Assembly (NCBI RefSeq): GCF_037963835.1
Contig: NZ_CP150145.1
Location: 5,580,001 to 5,644,000, forward strand
From: Paenibacillus sp. FSL H8-0332
GTDB lineage: Bacteria; Bacillota; Bacilli; Paenibacillales; Paenibacillaceae
Length of the DNA stretch: 64,000 nt
Reading direction: 5' to 3'
The notes under the pieces were generated by a model. That model was not told the DNA's origin, made no database searches, and worked only from the letters and a program-made list of their open reading frames with translations. Below are positions 44,574-52,381 of the stretch, piece by piece. Positions within the stretch are counted from its first letter, which is position 1, and each line of letters opens with the position of its first letter. Both the position numbers and the translations under genes were made by a program.

Positions 44574-45440
44574 TCAGCCCTTGATGGAACCGATCATGAC
44601 TCCGTGTACGAAATACTTCTGGATAAACGGATAGAAGAGCATCATCGGAAGAACGGCAACCACAATCGTGGCGTAGATGACCGTTTCTGCAATCAGATAG
44701 GAGCTGTCCGTGACCATCATGGAATCGCTCGGCTTCATCTGTACCACCAGACGGTTCAGCAGCACCTGCAGCGGCACCTTGTCCTCACTGCGCAGCAGCA
44801 CCATGGCCCAGAAGTATCCGTTCCAGCGCCCCACCGCATAGAAGAGCGTAACTGTCGCCAAGGCAGCCTTGGACAAGGGCAGCATAATCCGCAGCAGAAT
44901 GGTGGCCTCGCTCGCCCCGTCAATGCGGGCTGCCTCCTCCAGCTCTTCGGGAACAGACTGGAAGAAGGTGCGCAGGATAATAACATTAAAGGTCGAAATA
45001 GCGAAGCCGAAGATGATTGCACTCCGCGTATCGAGCATGTCCAGGCTGCGGAAGTTCATATAGATAGGGATAATGCCCGCATTGAAGACAAGCGTGAAGG
45101 ATATCATCAGATTGATCGCCTTCCGGCCTTTGAGCCTGCGCTTGGACAAGCTGTATGCACCGCAGATCGTAAGTACCATGCTGACCAGTGTACCTGCGAC
45201 AGTGTAAAAGAGCGTATTGGCGTACCCGAGCCAAATGGTCGGCTCCCGGAAGACCGCCTTATAAGCGTCCAGTGTCGGCTCGACGGGGAACAGAATCACC
45301 CGGCCCGACACCACCGCATCCGGAGAACTGAAGGAAGCGGACAGCACATAGAGTACAGGGAACAGGACAATGATCATCAGAAGCGTCAGGAATACATAAT
45401 TGAAGCGGTAAAAAATCTTTTCGCCGCGGCTTTCTGTCAT
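44574..45440 (-). CDS. ABC transporter permease, LplC-type
   Basis: 288 residues, six membrane segments. The EAA loop reads EEAARIDGASEATILLRIML. The C-terminus (MLFYPFIQKYFVHGVMIGSIKG) is typical of LplC. It starts 11 bp past the LplB-type gene. Confidence 0.94.
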   Translation of the reverse strand: MTESRGEKIFYRFNYVFLTLLMIIVLFPVLYVLSASFSSPDAVVSGRVILFPVEPTLDAYKAVFREPTIWLGYANTLFYTVAGTLVSMVLTICGAYSLSKRRLKGRKAINLMISFTLVFNAGIIPIYMNFRSLDMLDTRSAIIFGFAISTFNVIILRTFFQSVPEELEEAARIDGASEATILLRIMLPLSKAALATVTLFYAVGRWNGYFWAMVLLRSEDKVPLQVLLNRLVVQMKPSDSMMVTDSSYLIAETVIYATIVVAVLPMMLFYPFIQKYFVHGVMIGSIKG

Positions 45441-45451
45441 GATTTCTTCAC

Positions 45452-46411
45452 CTACCAGAGACCGTTGCCGGTGTATTTTTTGCTGAGCCGGTTAGAGATT
45501 ACAATGAGGAGCAGGCCCACAACCGAGTTGAATAATCCGACTGCTGTAGCCATGTCGTAACGGCCGTTCAAGATCCCTTCCCTGTAGACATAGCTGTTAA
45601 TGACGTCTGCCGTCTCGTAGGTTGCAGGCTGATAGAGCAGAATAATCGCCTCATAGCCAACCTCCAGCAGACTGCCGATCTTCAGAATCAGCATGATCAT
45701 GATCGTAGGCAGAATTCCCGGCAGGGTCACATTTAGCATACGCTTCCATTTATTAGCTCCGTCTACCACCGCCGCTTCATACAGATCCGTATTGATGCCT
45801 GCCAGCGCTGCAATGTAGATAATCGCAGAGAAGCCCATTTCCTGCCATATGCTCATCGAGACGAAGATGGTGCGGAAATACTCCGGCACGGCGAGGAAAT
45901 AAATTTTCTCGAGGCCCAGCTGCTCCAGCAGAAGGTTAACGATCCCGTTGCCGGGTGCGAGCAGATTGGTTACGATGCCGCACACAACGACAACAGAGAT
46001 AAAGTGGGGCAGGTAAGTAATGGTCTGTACCATTTTTTTGAACATGGCGTTCTTCACATCATTAAGCAGCAATGCCAGCAGGATCGGCGCCGGAAATGCG
46101 AATAACAGGCTGTACAAGCTGATCAGTAGCGTATTCTTCAGCACCCGCAGGAAGTAATCGCTCTGCAGGAATGTTTCAAAGTGGCTGAAGCCTGCCCACG
46201 GACTGTCCGCGATGCCCTGAAAAACGCTGTAATCCTTGAAGGCAATCTGCAGCCCGTACATCGGCTTAAAGGCAAACAGGATATACCATAATACAAAAGG
46301 CACAAGGATCGCATACAGGAACCAGTCCCTGCGCAGTGTCTTCCCCAGGCCCCCGGTCTTGACCGTTAATGCCGGCAAGCCGTTCTGACTCTCCTTAATC
46401 CGAAGTTTCAT
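45452..46411 (-). CDS. ABC transporter permease, LplB-type
   Basis: 319 residues from the ATG at 46411, with GGAAGGAAGAG upstream (a GTG one codon earlier is possible). Six membrane segments begin at DWFLYAILVPFVLWYILFAF. The EAA loop is EAAVVDGANKWKRMLNVTLP. It is the first gene of the importer-YesNM-GH88 operon. Confidence 0.94.
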   Translation of the reverse strand: MKLRIKESQNGLPALTVKTGGLGKTLRRDWFLYAILVPFVLWYILFAFKPMYGLQIAFKDYSVFQGIADSPWAGFSHFETFLQSDYFLRVLKNTLLISLYSLLFAFPAPILLALLLNDVKNAMFKKMVQTITYLPHFISVVVVCGIVTNLLAPGNGIVNLLLEQLGLEKIYFLAVPEYFRTIFVSMSIWQEMGFSAIIYIAALAGINTDLYEAAVVDGANKWKRMLNVTLPGILPTIMIMLILKIGSLLEVGYEAIILLYQPATYETADVINSYVYREGILNGRYDMATAVGLFNSVVGLLLIVISNRLSKKYTGNGLW

Positions 46412-46464
46412 CACTTTTCTCTTCCTTCCTTGGCTGCCTGCTCGGCCGCCGCTGTCGTAACTTT

Positions 46465-46493
46465 ATTATAAGTAGCGGCACTGCAAGCCATAA
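46465..46493 (-). promoter_or_regulatory. Candidate promoter of the LplB/LplC/GH88 operon
   Basis: Minus strand perfect -10 TATAAT (46465-46470) with a weak -35 TTATGG 17 bp upstream. The weak -35 fits dependence on an activator such as the YesN protein. Confidence 0.5.
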
Positions 46494-46581
46494 GGCAAAA
46501 TCCGATTGTAAGGGACGGATATTCAACTGTAACCGGGTTCACCCGGATTGCACGAGTGATCCGAAGGCTTGTGTAAGCCAC

Positions 46582-46640
46582 ATTCTGCCCACAGCAAAAA
46601 ACACCCGCAGCAGGAGAACTATCTCCAGTCTGCAGGTGTT
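46582..46640 (-). terminator. Rho-independent terminator after the YjcQ-like gene
   Basis: Minus strand CACCTGCAG ... CTGCGGGTG stem with an inner GGAGA/TCTCC pairing, followed by TTTTTTG. It starts about 35 bases after the stop at 46675. Confidence 0.88.
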
Positions 46641-46674
46641 CGGGTAGTATCGTTTCTGCCAAGATCAGGATACG

Positions 46675-46941
46675 CTAGAAGCTGCGGCTGTCCTGAACAT
46701 GAATATAGTTAATGCCTTGCGCAGTCAGCTTGGAGCCGCTTGTATTCACGACACGGACTGCTTTTTTGCCTTTGCCGCTGAGGGAGAAGCTGATATTATT
46801 AGCCAGTTTGTTCTCCACAATCTGTTCGAGCGCGCTGTGGAATCCGCCAACCGTAATGCCCTCCAGGTTCTCCAGCACCGGTTCTTTGCCCTCTTCAATC
46901 GTCTTGAGAATTTGATAGATTAACGACTTGCTTCCGTCCAT
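46675..46941 (-). CDS. Small YjcQ-like winged-helix protein
   Basis: 88 residues from an ATG at 46941 with AGGAGG nine bases upstream. The sequence MDGSKSLIYQILKTIEEGKE ... LEGITVGGFHSALEQIVENK has the helix pattern of YjcQ-type winged-helix proteins, several of which are phage-derived. The tail is beta-rich and basic (SLSGKGKKAVRVVNTSG). Monocistronic with its own terminator. The family assignment is by resemblance only. Confidence 0.6.
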   Translation of the reverse strand: MDGSKSLIYQILKTIEEGKEPVLENLEGITVGGFHSALEQIVENKLANNISFSLSGKGKKAVRVVNTSGSKLTAQGINYIHVQDSRSF

Positions 46942-47071
46942 CCTGATTCGCCTCCTGCATCTATTGTGAGCGTTTACAACACATCTGCCTTGCATGCAAG
47001 CTTTTCCACCATTATCTATATTCTCTTATTCGACAGTGCAGAACGATTACCTCTTACCTGGAAATCACGCT

Positions 47072-47404
47072 TCAATAAAAAGTTTCATCTATATGTTTCC
47101 CGTACATGCTGCTGACCCCGACGAGTCTGAACACTCCATTTACTTTGGCATAGGTGTAATTCTGATCAGGTTCATCCTTATACCGTACCTCCGCTTCATA
47201 ATCGCCCGATTTTAGGCTATAGACTCCACGGATCTCTTGAATATCTGCTGCGGGATACGCTCTGGTATGAACCAGGTACTCCCTTACTTCGCTTGCGATT
47301 TGGCTTCTTTTATACGGCAGCCCTGTAAGCGTCACATAGATCCCCCCCGCAACTATAGCGAGTACTACGCCAGCAATGATCACAGTCCGGTTAGTATGCC
47401 TCAT
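47072..47404 (-). CDS. DUF3139-like small membrane-anchored protein
   Basis: 110 residues. One N-terminal helix (VIIAGVVLAIVAGGIYVTLTG) anchors a ~80-residue extracytoplasmic domain (SEVREYLVHTRAYPAADIQE ... SGDYEAEVRYKDEPDQNYTY) resembling DUF3139 proteins of Bacilli. GGAGG nine bases before the ATG. Function unknown; no partner genes nearby. Confidence 0.6.
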   Translation of the reverse strand: MRHTNRTVIIAGVVLAIVAGGIYVTLTGLPYKRSQIASEVREYLVHTRAYPAADIQEIRGVYSLKSGDYEAEVRYKDEPDQNYTYAKVNGVFRLVGVSSMYGKHIDETFY

Positions 47405-47610
47405 GCGGATAACCTCCGTTCAACATTAGTTTTTGCTCTGAGTGGGAATAACATAATTTTACATGTGTCAGTTCATTTTACCACACTGATGAATGACAGC
47501 ACATTGTATTCGGTTTTTCGCATACATTCTACTCTCCGGCCTTAACGCGCAAAAAAGCACCCCTCAAGGTGCTTCCTGCCACTAGCCACTTTTCCTGCCA
47601 CTTTCCATCC

Positions 47611-48114
47611 TTATGCGTTCTGGCGGTATATTGGTGCGCCCAGCGGAGAGCTGCCCGCCCCGTCGTCAACAGCGATATCTGCGCCCTGGATATACGAAGA
47701 ATCATCGGAGGCCAGGAATAGCGCTACCTTAGCCACCTCTTCCGGCACAGCCGCGCGACCCAGCGGAATCGAAGTCACATTGACCCGGAGTACTTCCTCG
47801 AAGGCGGCCAGCTCTGTACTGCCCAGCGGTGTAGAGCCCGCGATTCCTGCATTCGCATAGACCACATCCAGTCTGCCGAAGGCCTCAATGGCTGCATTCA
47901 CAGCCTTCACTGCACTCTGCGGATTGGTCGCGTCCGCCTGAACAGCAACTACATGCTCCGCGCCCAACTCTTCTACCGCTGCATTCAAGGATACCGGATT
48001 GCGGCCGGTAATGACCACTTTTGCGCCCTCCGCCACAAACAGCCTGGCACTTGCCAGTCCAATCCCGCTATTCCCCCCAGTAATCAATGCAACCTTCCCG
48101 TCAAGCTTCCCCAT
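47611..48114 (-). pseudogene. Short-chain dehydrogenase with internal deletion of the active site
   Basis: 167 residues against about 245 for intact relatives. The NAD(P) motif TGGNSGIG (12-19) and the NAG motif (VVYANAGIAGS) are present. The chain then passes directly from FEEVLRVNVTS to IPLGRAAVPEEVAKVALFLA, which is normally some 75 residues further on. The Ser/Tyr/Lys catalytic residues (YxxxK) are therefore gone. The frame is intact, so the event was an in-frame deletion. ATG at 48114 with GGAG nine bases upstream. It could still bind cofactor but should not be an active oxidoreductase. Confidence 0.8.
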
Positions 48115-48230
48115 CGTTAACACTCCTCATCCAGTTTATTCGAGACCATTCGTTCTACTATACTCAAAAAAATAATCTGCTTCGTACCAGCATCTTAGTA
48201 CATTCGAGAACGATCAGTAAAGTATTATCT

Positions 48231-48548
48231 TTACCGGGCGTTCCCGAATACCATCAGCCATGAAAAAAACAGAAAATATCCCCCAATCCAAAGTAACGCC
48301 CCTATCATGATGAAGATTCCTGTGTACCCCGCCCAGCCTGGCGGTTTCCTTGTGTACTTCAACAGAAGAAGTGATACAACAATCAGAGCCACAGAGGGGA
48401 TGCCTAACATCTGCAGCAGCATTATATTCAAGATATCCATAAAGAACCCTTGGAAGAACCATTGGTTCTTCAGCAGGACAAAGAGGGCCAAGCCTGCGAT
48501 ATTTACCACGACAGCGCTGATCCAGATTATTCTAACCGGTCTAACCAT
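48231..48548 (-). CDS. Hypothetical small membrane protein
   Basis: 105 residues with three predicted membrane segments (IIWISAVVVNIAGLALFVLL, MLLQMLGIPSVALIVVSLLL and GIFIMIGALLWIGGYFLFFS). GGGGGTGAAG before the ATG. I do not recognise the family. Confidence 0.6.
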   Translation of the reverse strand: MVRPVRIIWISAVVVNIAGLALFVLLKNQWFFQGFFMDILNIMLLQMLGIPSVALIVVSLLLLKYTRKPPGWAGYTGIFIMIGALLWIGGYFLFFSWLMVFGNAR

Positions 48549-48653
48549 GCTTCACCCCCTATGCTATCCCATTACCCGCTAATCGAAAATATTACACCAA
48601 AGCTAACTCCCTTCTCCACAATACCTACCTATTCTTCTGCTGCACCACAAGCA

Positions 48654-48694
48654 AAGACGGGTCCGCCCTCATAGGGACAAGACCCGTCTTCGTC
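48654..48694 (-). terminator. Stem-loop after the BNR-repeat protein gene
   Basis: Minus strand AAGACGGGTC ... GACCCGTCTT, a 10-bp perfect stem followed by TGCTTG, 30 bases after the stop at 48725. Confidence 0.75.
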
Positions 48695-48724
48695 TTCGTC
48701 TTTCGTCATTATCTTACGGACAAC

Positions 48725-49909
48725 CTACCGTCCTGCCGTCTCAAAAGAAAACCGCGCTGTCCAGGTAGCGCCTGCATCCTTCGTTACGTAGAGGGTGGAG
48801 CTGTTCAAATCCTTGACCGCCAGCCAGCCCTGATTGGCATCGGTGAACGAGATCGTTCCTTCGAATCCGGGAACCGCCTTCTGATTACTCCAGGTCCGGC
48901 CGTTGTTCTTGGTCAGCCCAACACCCACTTCTTCCGCTGCCGGCTGGTAACCTGCCAGGAATGCCGTCGTCTTGCCGATCAGCACCATATTGCCCGGGGT
49001 ACCGGAAGCCGGTCCCTTCTTCACTGTGGCCGCGCCGCTTCCCGGAGCCGGACCGCCGCCTGCGGTCTCCTGGGCAATCACCCGGGTCCAGCTGCCGCCG
49101 GAGTTAGAGCTGCCGTAGAGAGAATAGGAAGTCTGCGACATACCAGAATCGCCGTAGAGCAAGGCGTACACTTGACTGTCATTGGCATAGATCTGACCGA
49201 ATATAGGATCAGAGGTTGACGATTTCAGTACCTGCTTCCAGGCCGCTCCGCCGTCCGTTGTCTTCATTACCCGATAGCCGCTGCCCGGCACGACAACTAC
49301 TGCCCAGCCGCTGTTACGGCTGGTGAAATAGGCTCCGCGGGTATTGGCAGGTGTCTTGATCAGGCTCCAGCTCTCCCCGCCATCGTTCGTATAGTAAGTA
49401 GAGGCCCGGTTGTAGCCGAATCCCTTACTGCTGTCCAGAAACTCTACGGATTCAAAGGTCACAGCCTTGTTCGACAGCCTTGTCCAGGTCGAGCCGCCGT
49501 CTGCCGTTCTTAACAGATATTTAGCCTGACCGTCCTTTACTGCGGCAAGCGCCCATCCATGAACATTATCCGGGAAATCAATCTGCTGGAAGCTCCACTG
49601 TCCTTCATAGATCTTCTGGAAATGGCAGCCGCCGTCCGAGGTTCCAATCAGGAAGCCGTTACCGGCTGCCCGGCCCGTATCTGCGCTAAGAAATTCTACA
49701 TCCGAGAAGCTGAGCGGAATGCTGTCAGCTCCGCTATGTGCCTTTTGCAAATCCTGAAGCAGCCCGTGATCTCCAGTCCCGCAAGCCGGTGCCGCCGCCG
49801 AAGCTGCCGCCTGAACCGGTGAAGCCGCCGCTCCCCAACCTGACAGGGTAAGTAGACCTGCGGTAAGAAAAGTTACGGTTATCTGCTGTAATCTGGTCGT
49901 TCTGTTCAT
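48725..49909 (-). CDS. Secreted YCF48/BNR-type beta-propeller protein
   Basis: 394 residues with a signal peptide (to about VQAAAS). Repeated blade motifs are visible: TSDGGCHFQKIYEG, TADGGSTWTRLSNK, TNDGGESWSLIKTP, TTDGGAAWKQVLKS, SNSGGSWTRVI, TKNNGRTWSNQKA and TKDAGATWTARFSF, at intervals of about 45-60 residues. Such Asp-box propellers are related to YCF48/HCF136 and sortilin but do not predict activity. AGGAGG before the ATG at 49909; exported and probably cell-surface. It stands alone. Confidence 0.85.
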   Translation of the reverse strand: MNRTTRLQQITVTFLTAGLLTLSGWGAAASPVQAAASAAAPACGTGDHGLLQDLQKAHSGADSIPLSFSDVEFLSADTGRAAGNGFLIGTSDGGCHFQKIYEGQWSFQQIDFPDNVHGWALAAVKDGQAKYLLRTADGGSTWTRLSNKAVTFESVEFLDSSKGFGYNRASTYYTNDGGESWSLIKTPANTRGAYFTSRNSGWAVVVVPGSGYRVMKTTDGGAAWKQVLKSSTSDPIFGQIYANDSQVYALLYGDSGMSQTSYSLYGSSNSGGSWTRVIAQETAGGGPAPGSGAATVKKGPASGTPGNMVLIGKTTAFLAGYQPAAEEVGVGLTKNNGRTWSNQKAVPGFEGTISFTDANQGWLAVKDLNSSTLYVTKDAGATWTARFSFETAGR

Positions 49910-50115
49910 CGGTAACACCTCCTAGAATATATATACCCTCTGAGCAGAGTGTTACTCCGACAGTACATGAACATGTTACTCCATCTGAGGCCAACTATGT
50001 AGGTGTGAAATGGTACAAAACTGTAACCTATTTTGCTGTTAAAATTTCCTAATCGTGTTTAATAATAAGTAAAGAGATTTACGAGCACACTGCATTAAAG
50101 GAGGAAGTGAACCTT

Positions 50116-50295
50116 ATGATAAAACAGGATATTCAGCATGCACTTCTCTCCAATCTGTGGCAACGCGTGCACCTGATCAGCGGAGAAACTTACACCGGAG
50201 TATGCAAAATCGACCACTCCTCCGATGCCCTGCATATTGAAACGAATAAAGGGAATTTCACCGTTCCTTATTGGACCATTAAGCGTTTTGTATAA
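50116..50295 (+). CDS. Small Sm/Hfq-like protein
   Basis: 59 residues from the ATG at 50116 with AAGGAGG at 50098-50104. An initial helix (IKQDIQHALLSNLW) is followed by five short strands: RVHLISGETYTGVCKI, DALHIETNKGNFTVPY, TIKRFV. Helix, then beta strands with G-x-x-x-x-G, then a hydrophobic end strand is the layout of Hfq/Sm and the related DUF2642 small barrels. It is too short for certain family assignment. It has its own terminator and is flanked by genes on the other strand. Confidence 0.7.
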   Translation: MIKQDIQHALLSNLWQRVHLISGETYTGVCKIDHSSDALHIETNKGNFTVPYWTIKRFV

Positions 50296-50299
50296 AGCG

Positions 50300-50350
50300 C
50301 ACAAAAAGACCTCATTCCCCGCATCCGTGGAGCATGAGGCCTTTTATATG
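50300..50350. terminator. Bidirectional terminator
   Basis: CCTCAT ... ATGAGG stem with T runs on both strands (CTTTTAT on plus, CTTTTTG on minus), between the converging Sm-like and isomerase genes. Confidence 0.85.
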
Positions 50351-50353
50351 TGA

Positions 50354-51250
50354 TTATATCACCGGATTGGATACGAAATCTCCGCCCCGGCAATGCTTCA
50401 GGTAATTCAGCGCATGGACCTGGCCCATCATCTCCAGCTCCCCCTGATAGACGGGATCATGCCAGCCTTCAATATCAATCGTGCCCTGATAGCCGCCCTG
50501 CCGGAGAATGGTGATAATATCCGTCCAGTTCGTATCCCCGAAGCCCGGCGTCCGGTCCCATACATAAGGCTTAGGACCATGAATCCCGTACTCCTTGACT
50601 ATGTCCCAGGCAATCGTCGCGTCCTTGCCATGAACATGGAAAATTTTATCCACCCACTTGCGCAGCTGCGGGATCGGGTCGATTAGCGCGGTCAGCTGAT
50701 GGGCAGGCTCCCATTCCAGCCCGAGATTGTCTGCCGTAACGGCGTTGAACATTTTCTCCCAGGCTGTAGGGTTATGGGCGATATTCCAGTCACCCTTCTG
50801 CCAGCTCCCGCCCATCGCACAATTCTCAAAAGCAATCCGCAGACCCTTGTCTGCCGCCCGCTTCGACAATTCTCCGAATACCTCAGCGAATCTCGGAAGC
50901 GATTCGTCAATGGACGAGCCGGGCAGCCGTCCGGTGAAGCCGCCGATAATGTCCGTCCCGAACAAGTGGGCATGCTCAATCAGCTGCTCCCAGCCCGCCA
51001 AGGTGGCCTCCGTCTCAGACTCCGGCCCGCCGCCAAGCGGATTGCCGTAGATGCCGACAGCAGAGATGACGAAGTGATGCTCAGCCGCCAGCTCCCGGAC
51101 CCGGGCTGCCGTCTCTACCAGATCAATCCCGCCTGTCGTCTGCCAGAAATTCAGTTGAAAGGACTCGAAGCCATGCTTCACAATCTGCGGAATGACCTGG
51201 ACGGCTTCACCGCCGCGCACAAGCGTACCTATTCTCAGTGAATCTTGCAT
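50354..51250 (-). CDS. Sugar phosphate isomerase/epimerase, xylose isomerase-like TIM barrel
   Basis: 298 residues. AP-endonuclease-2 type TIM barrel with metal-binding residues in FENCAMGGSW, LEWEPAHQL, IFHVHGKDA and TIDIEGWHDPVY. It is the last gene of the minus arm of the sophorooligosaccharide-type locus, 43 bp after lacI. The exact sugar is unknown; an oxidised or keto sugar related to the imported glucan is possible. Confidence 0.85.
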   Translation of the reverse strand: MQDSLRIGTLVRGGEAVQVIPQIVKHGFESFQLNFWQTTGGIDLVETAARVRELAAEHHFVISAVGIYGNPLGGGPESETEATLAGWEQLIEHAHLFGTDIIGGFTGRLPGSSIDESLPRFAEVFGELSKRAADKGLRIAFENCAMGGSWQKGDWNIAHNPTAWEKMFNAVTADNLGLEWEPAHQLTALIDPIPQLRKWVDKIFHVHGKDATIAWDIVKEYGIHGPKPYVWDRTPGFGDTNWTDIITILRQGGYQGTIDIEGWHDPVYQGELEMMGQVHALNYLKHCRGGDFVSNPVI

Positions 51251-51293
51251 GATGTTGTCAACTCCAGTTGGTTTTATAGTCAGCGTCCTGCTG

Positions 51294-52316
51294 TTACCGG
51301 CCCTTAATCATCTTGCAAGAGCCCCGTTTGAGCAATACCGCATCATAGACAATGTGCTGATGAGAGGAATGTTTGGTAATCAGGTCGAACAGCACGCCCA
51401 CACTGGACAGCGCCATTTCAGTGCCCGGCTGGCTGATCGTATCCAGCGCAGGATGATAATATTCCGCCATCTCAATGCCGTCAAATCCAATGATGGAAAT
51501 ATCATCGGGGATAGATAAGCCTGCGGTAAGCACAGCTTTGGCCGCACCGATGGCAATCGTATCGGAGGCCGCAAAGATAGCGGTTACGGTTCTGTCGCGG
51601 TTAAGCAGTCTGCGTGCAGCGTTGAAGCCCGAGCTGGGGCTGTATTCACAATCCTCTACGAATCCCGAATTATAAGGTATATTATGTTCTTCCAGCGCCA
51701 TCTTGTAGCCAAGAAGGCGGCGGCTGCCTGTGGTGTCTTCCAGTAAAGGGGATTTGGCGAGAAAGCCGATGCTTTTATGACCAAGTGAAAGTAAATATGA
51801 GGTTGCCTTATAGGCTTCCTTGGATTCATCGATCGTTACGCTTGAGAAGATGGACGGGTCCACTTCCTGTGAGGTGGTGATCGTCGTAAGTACGAACGGG
51901 ACCGTTAACTGCTTGAACTTCTCTTCGGAATGATTATAGGTACCGCCCATGAAAATAATCCCGCTAAGATTCTTCTCTTTCACCAGTTGAATCGCGGCGT
52001 TGATCTCATCGGTCCCGTCCTCCACCTGATGGATAAGGAACGGATATCCGCGCAGATTGACCTGACGTTCAATCTCTTTGATCATAATGGAGAAGAAGGG
52101 GTTAGTAATCCCTTTGACCATGAGTGCGATATTCTTGGATTGCGTTGTCTTCAAATTTCTGGCGTTGGAATTGGGAATATAGTTATATTCCTTGACGACA
52201 CTCAGTACCTTCTCCCGGGTGGCATTGCTCACCAGACCCTTATTATTGATCACTCTGGACACTGTTGAGATGCCTACACCGGATATCCTCGCGATATCCT
52301 TAATGTTTACGTCCAC
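51294..52316 (-). CDS. LacI-family transcriptional regulator
   Basis: 340 residues from a GTG at 52316 with GGGGGAG upstream. Helix-turn-helix IKDIARISGVGISTVSRVIN at residues 5-24 with the hinge helix NSNARNLKT, then a LacI effector domain (LMVKGITNPFFSIMIKEIER ... ISIIGFDGIEMAEYYHPALD). It lies inside the binding-protein operon and is the best candidate to bind the two GAAACGTTTC operators in the divergent region at 56.0-56.2 kb. Confidence 0.94.
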   Translation of the reverse strand: MDVNIKDIARISGVGISTVSRVINNKGLVSNATREKVLSVVKEYNYIPNSNARNLKTTQSKNIALMVKGITNPFFSIMIKEIERQVNLRGYPFLIHQVEDGTDEINAAIQLVKEKNLSGIIFMGGTYNHSEEKFKQLTVPFVLTTITTSQEVDPSIFSSVTIDESKEAYKATSYLLSLGHKSIGFLAKSPLLEDTTGSRRLLGYKMALEEHNIPYNSGFVEDCEYSPSSGFNAARRLLNRDRTVTAIFAASDTIAIGAAKAVLTAGLSIPDDISIIGFDGIEMAEYYHPALDTISQPGTEMALSSVGVLFDLITKHSSHQHIVYDAVLLKRGSCKMIKGR

Positions 52317-52381
52317 ACTACTCCCCCATTTATAGGTAAGGGAGCTATAAGATATAGCTCCCCTGTAACCTATACATTCTT

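Noticed and set aside
46411..46662. 83-residue minus-strand open frame before the LplB-type permease
   Set aside because: It runs through a terminator hairpin and the permease promoter, has no ribosome site and no family-like sequence.
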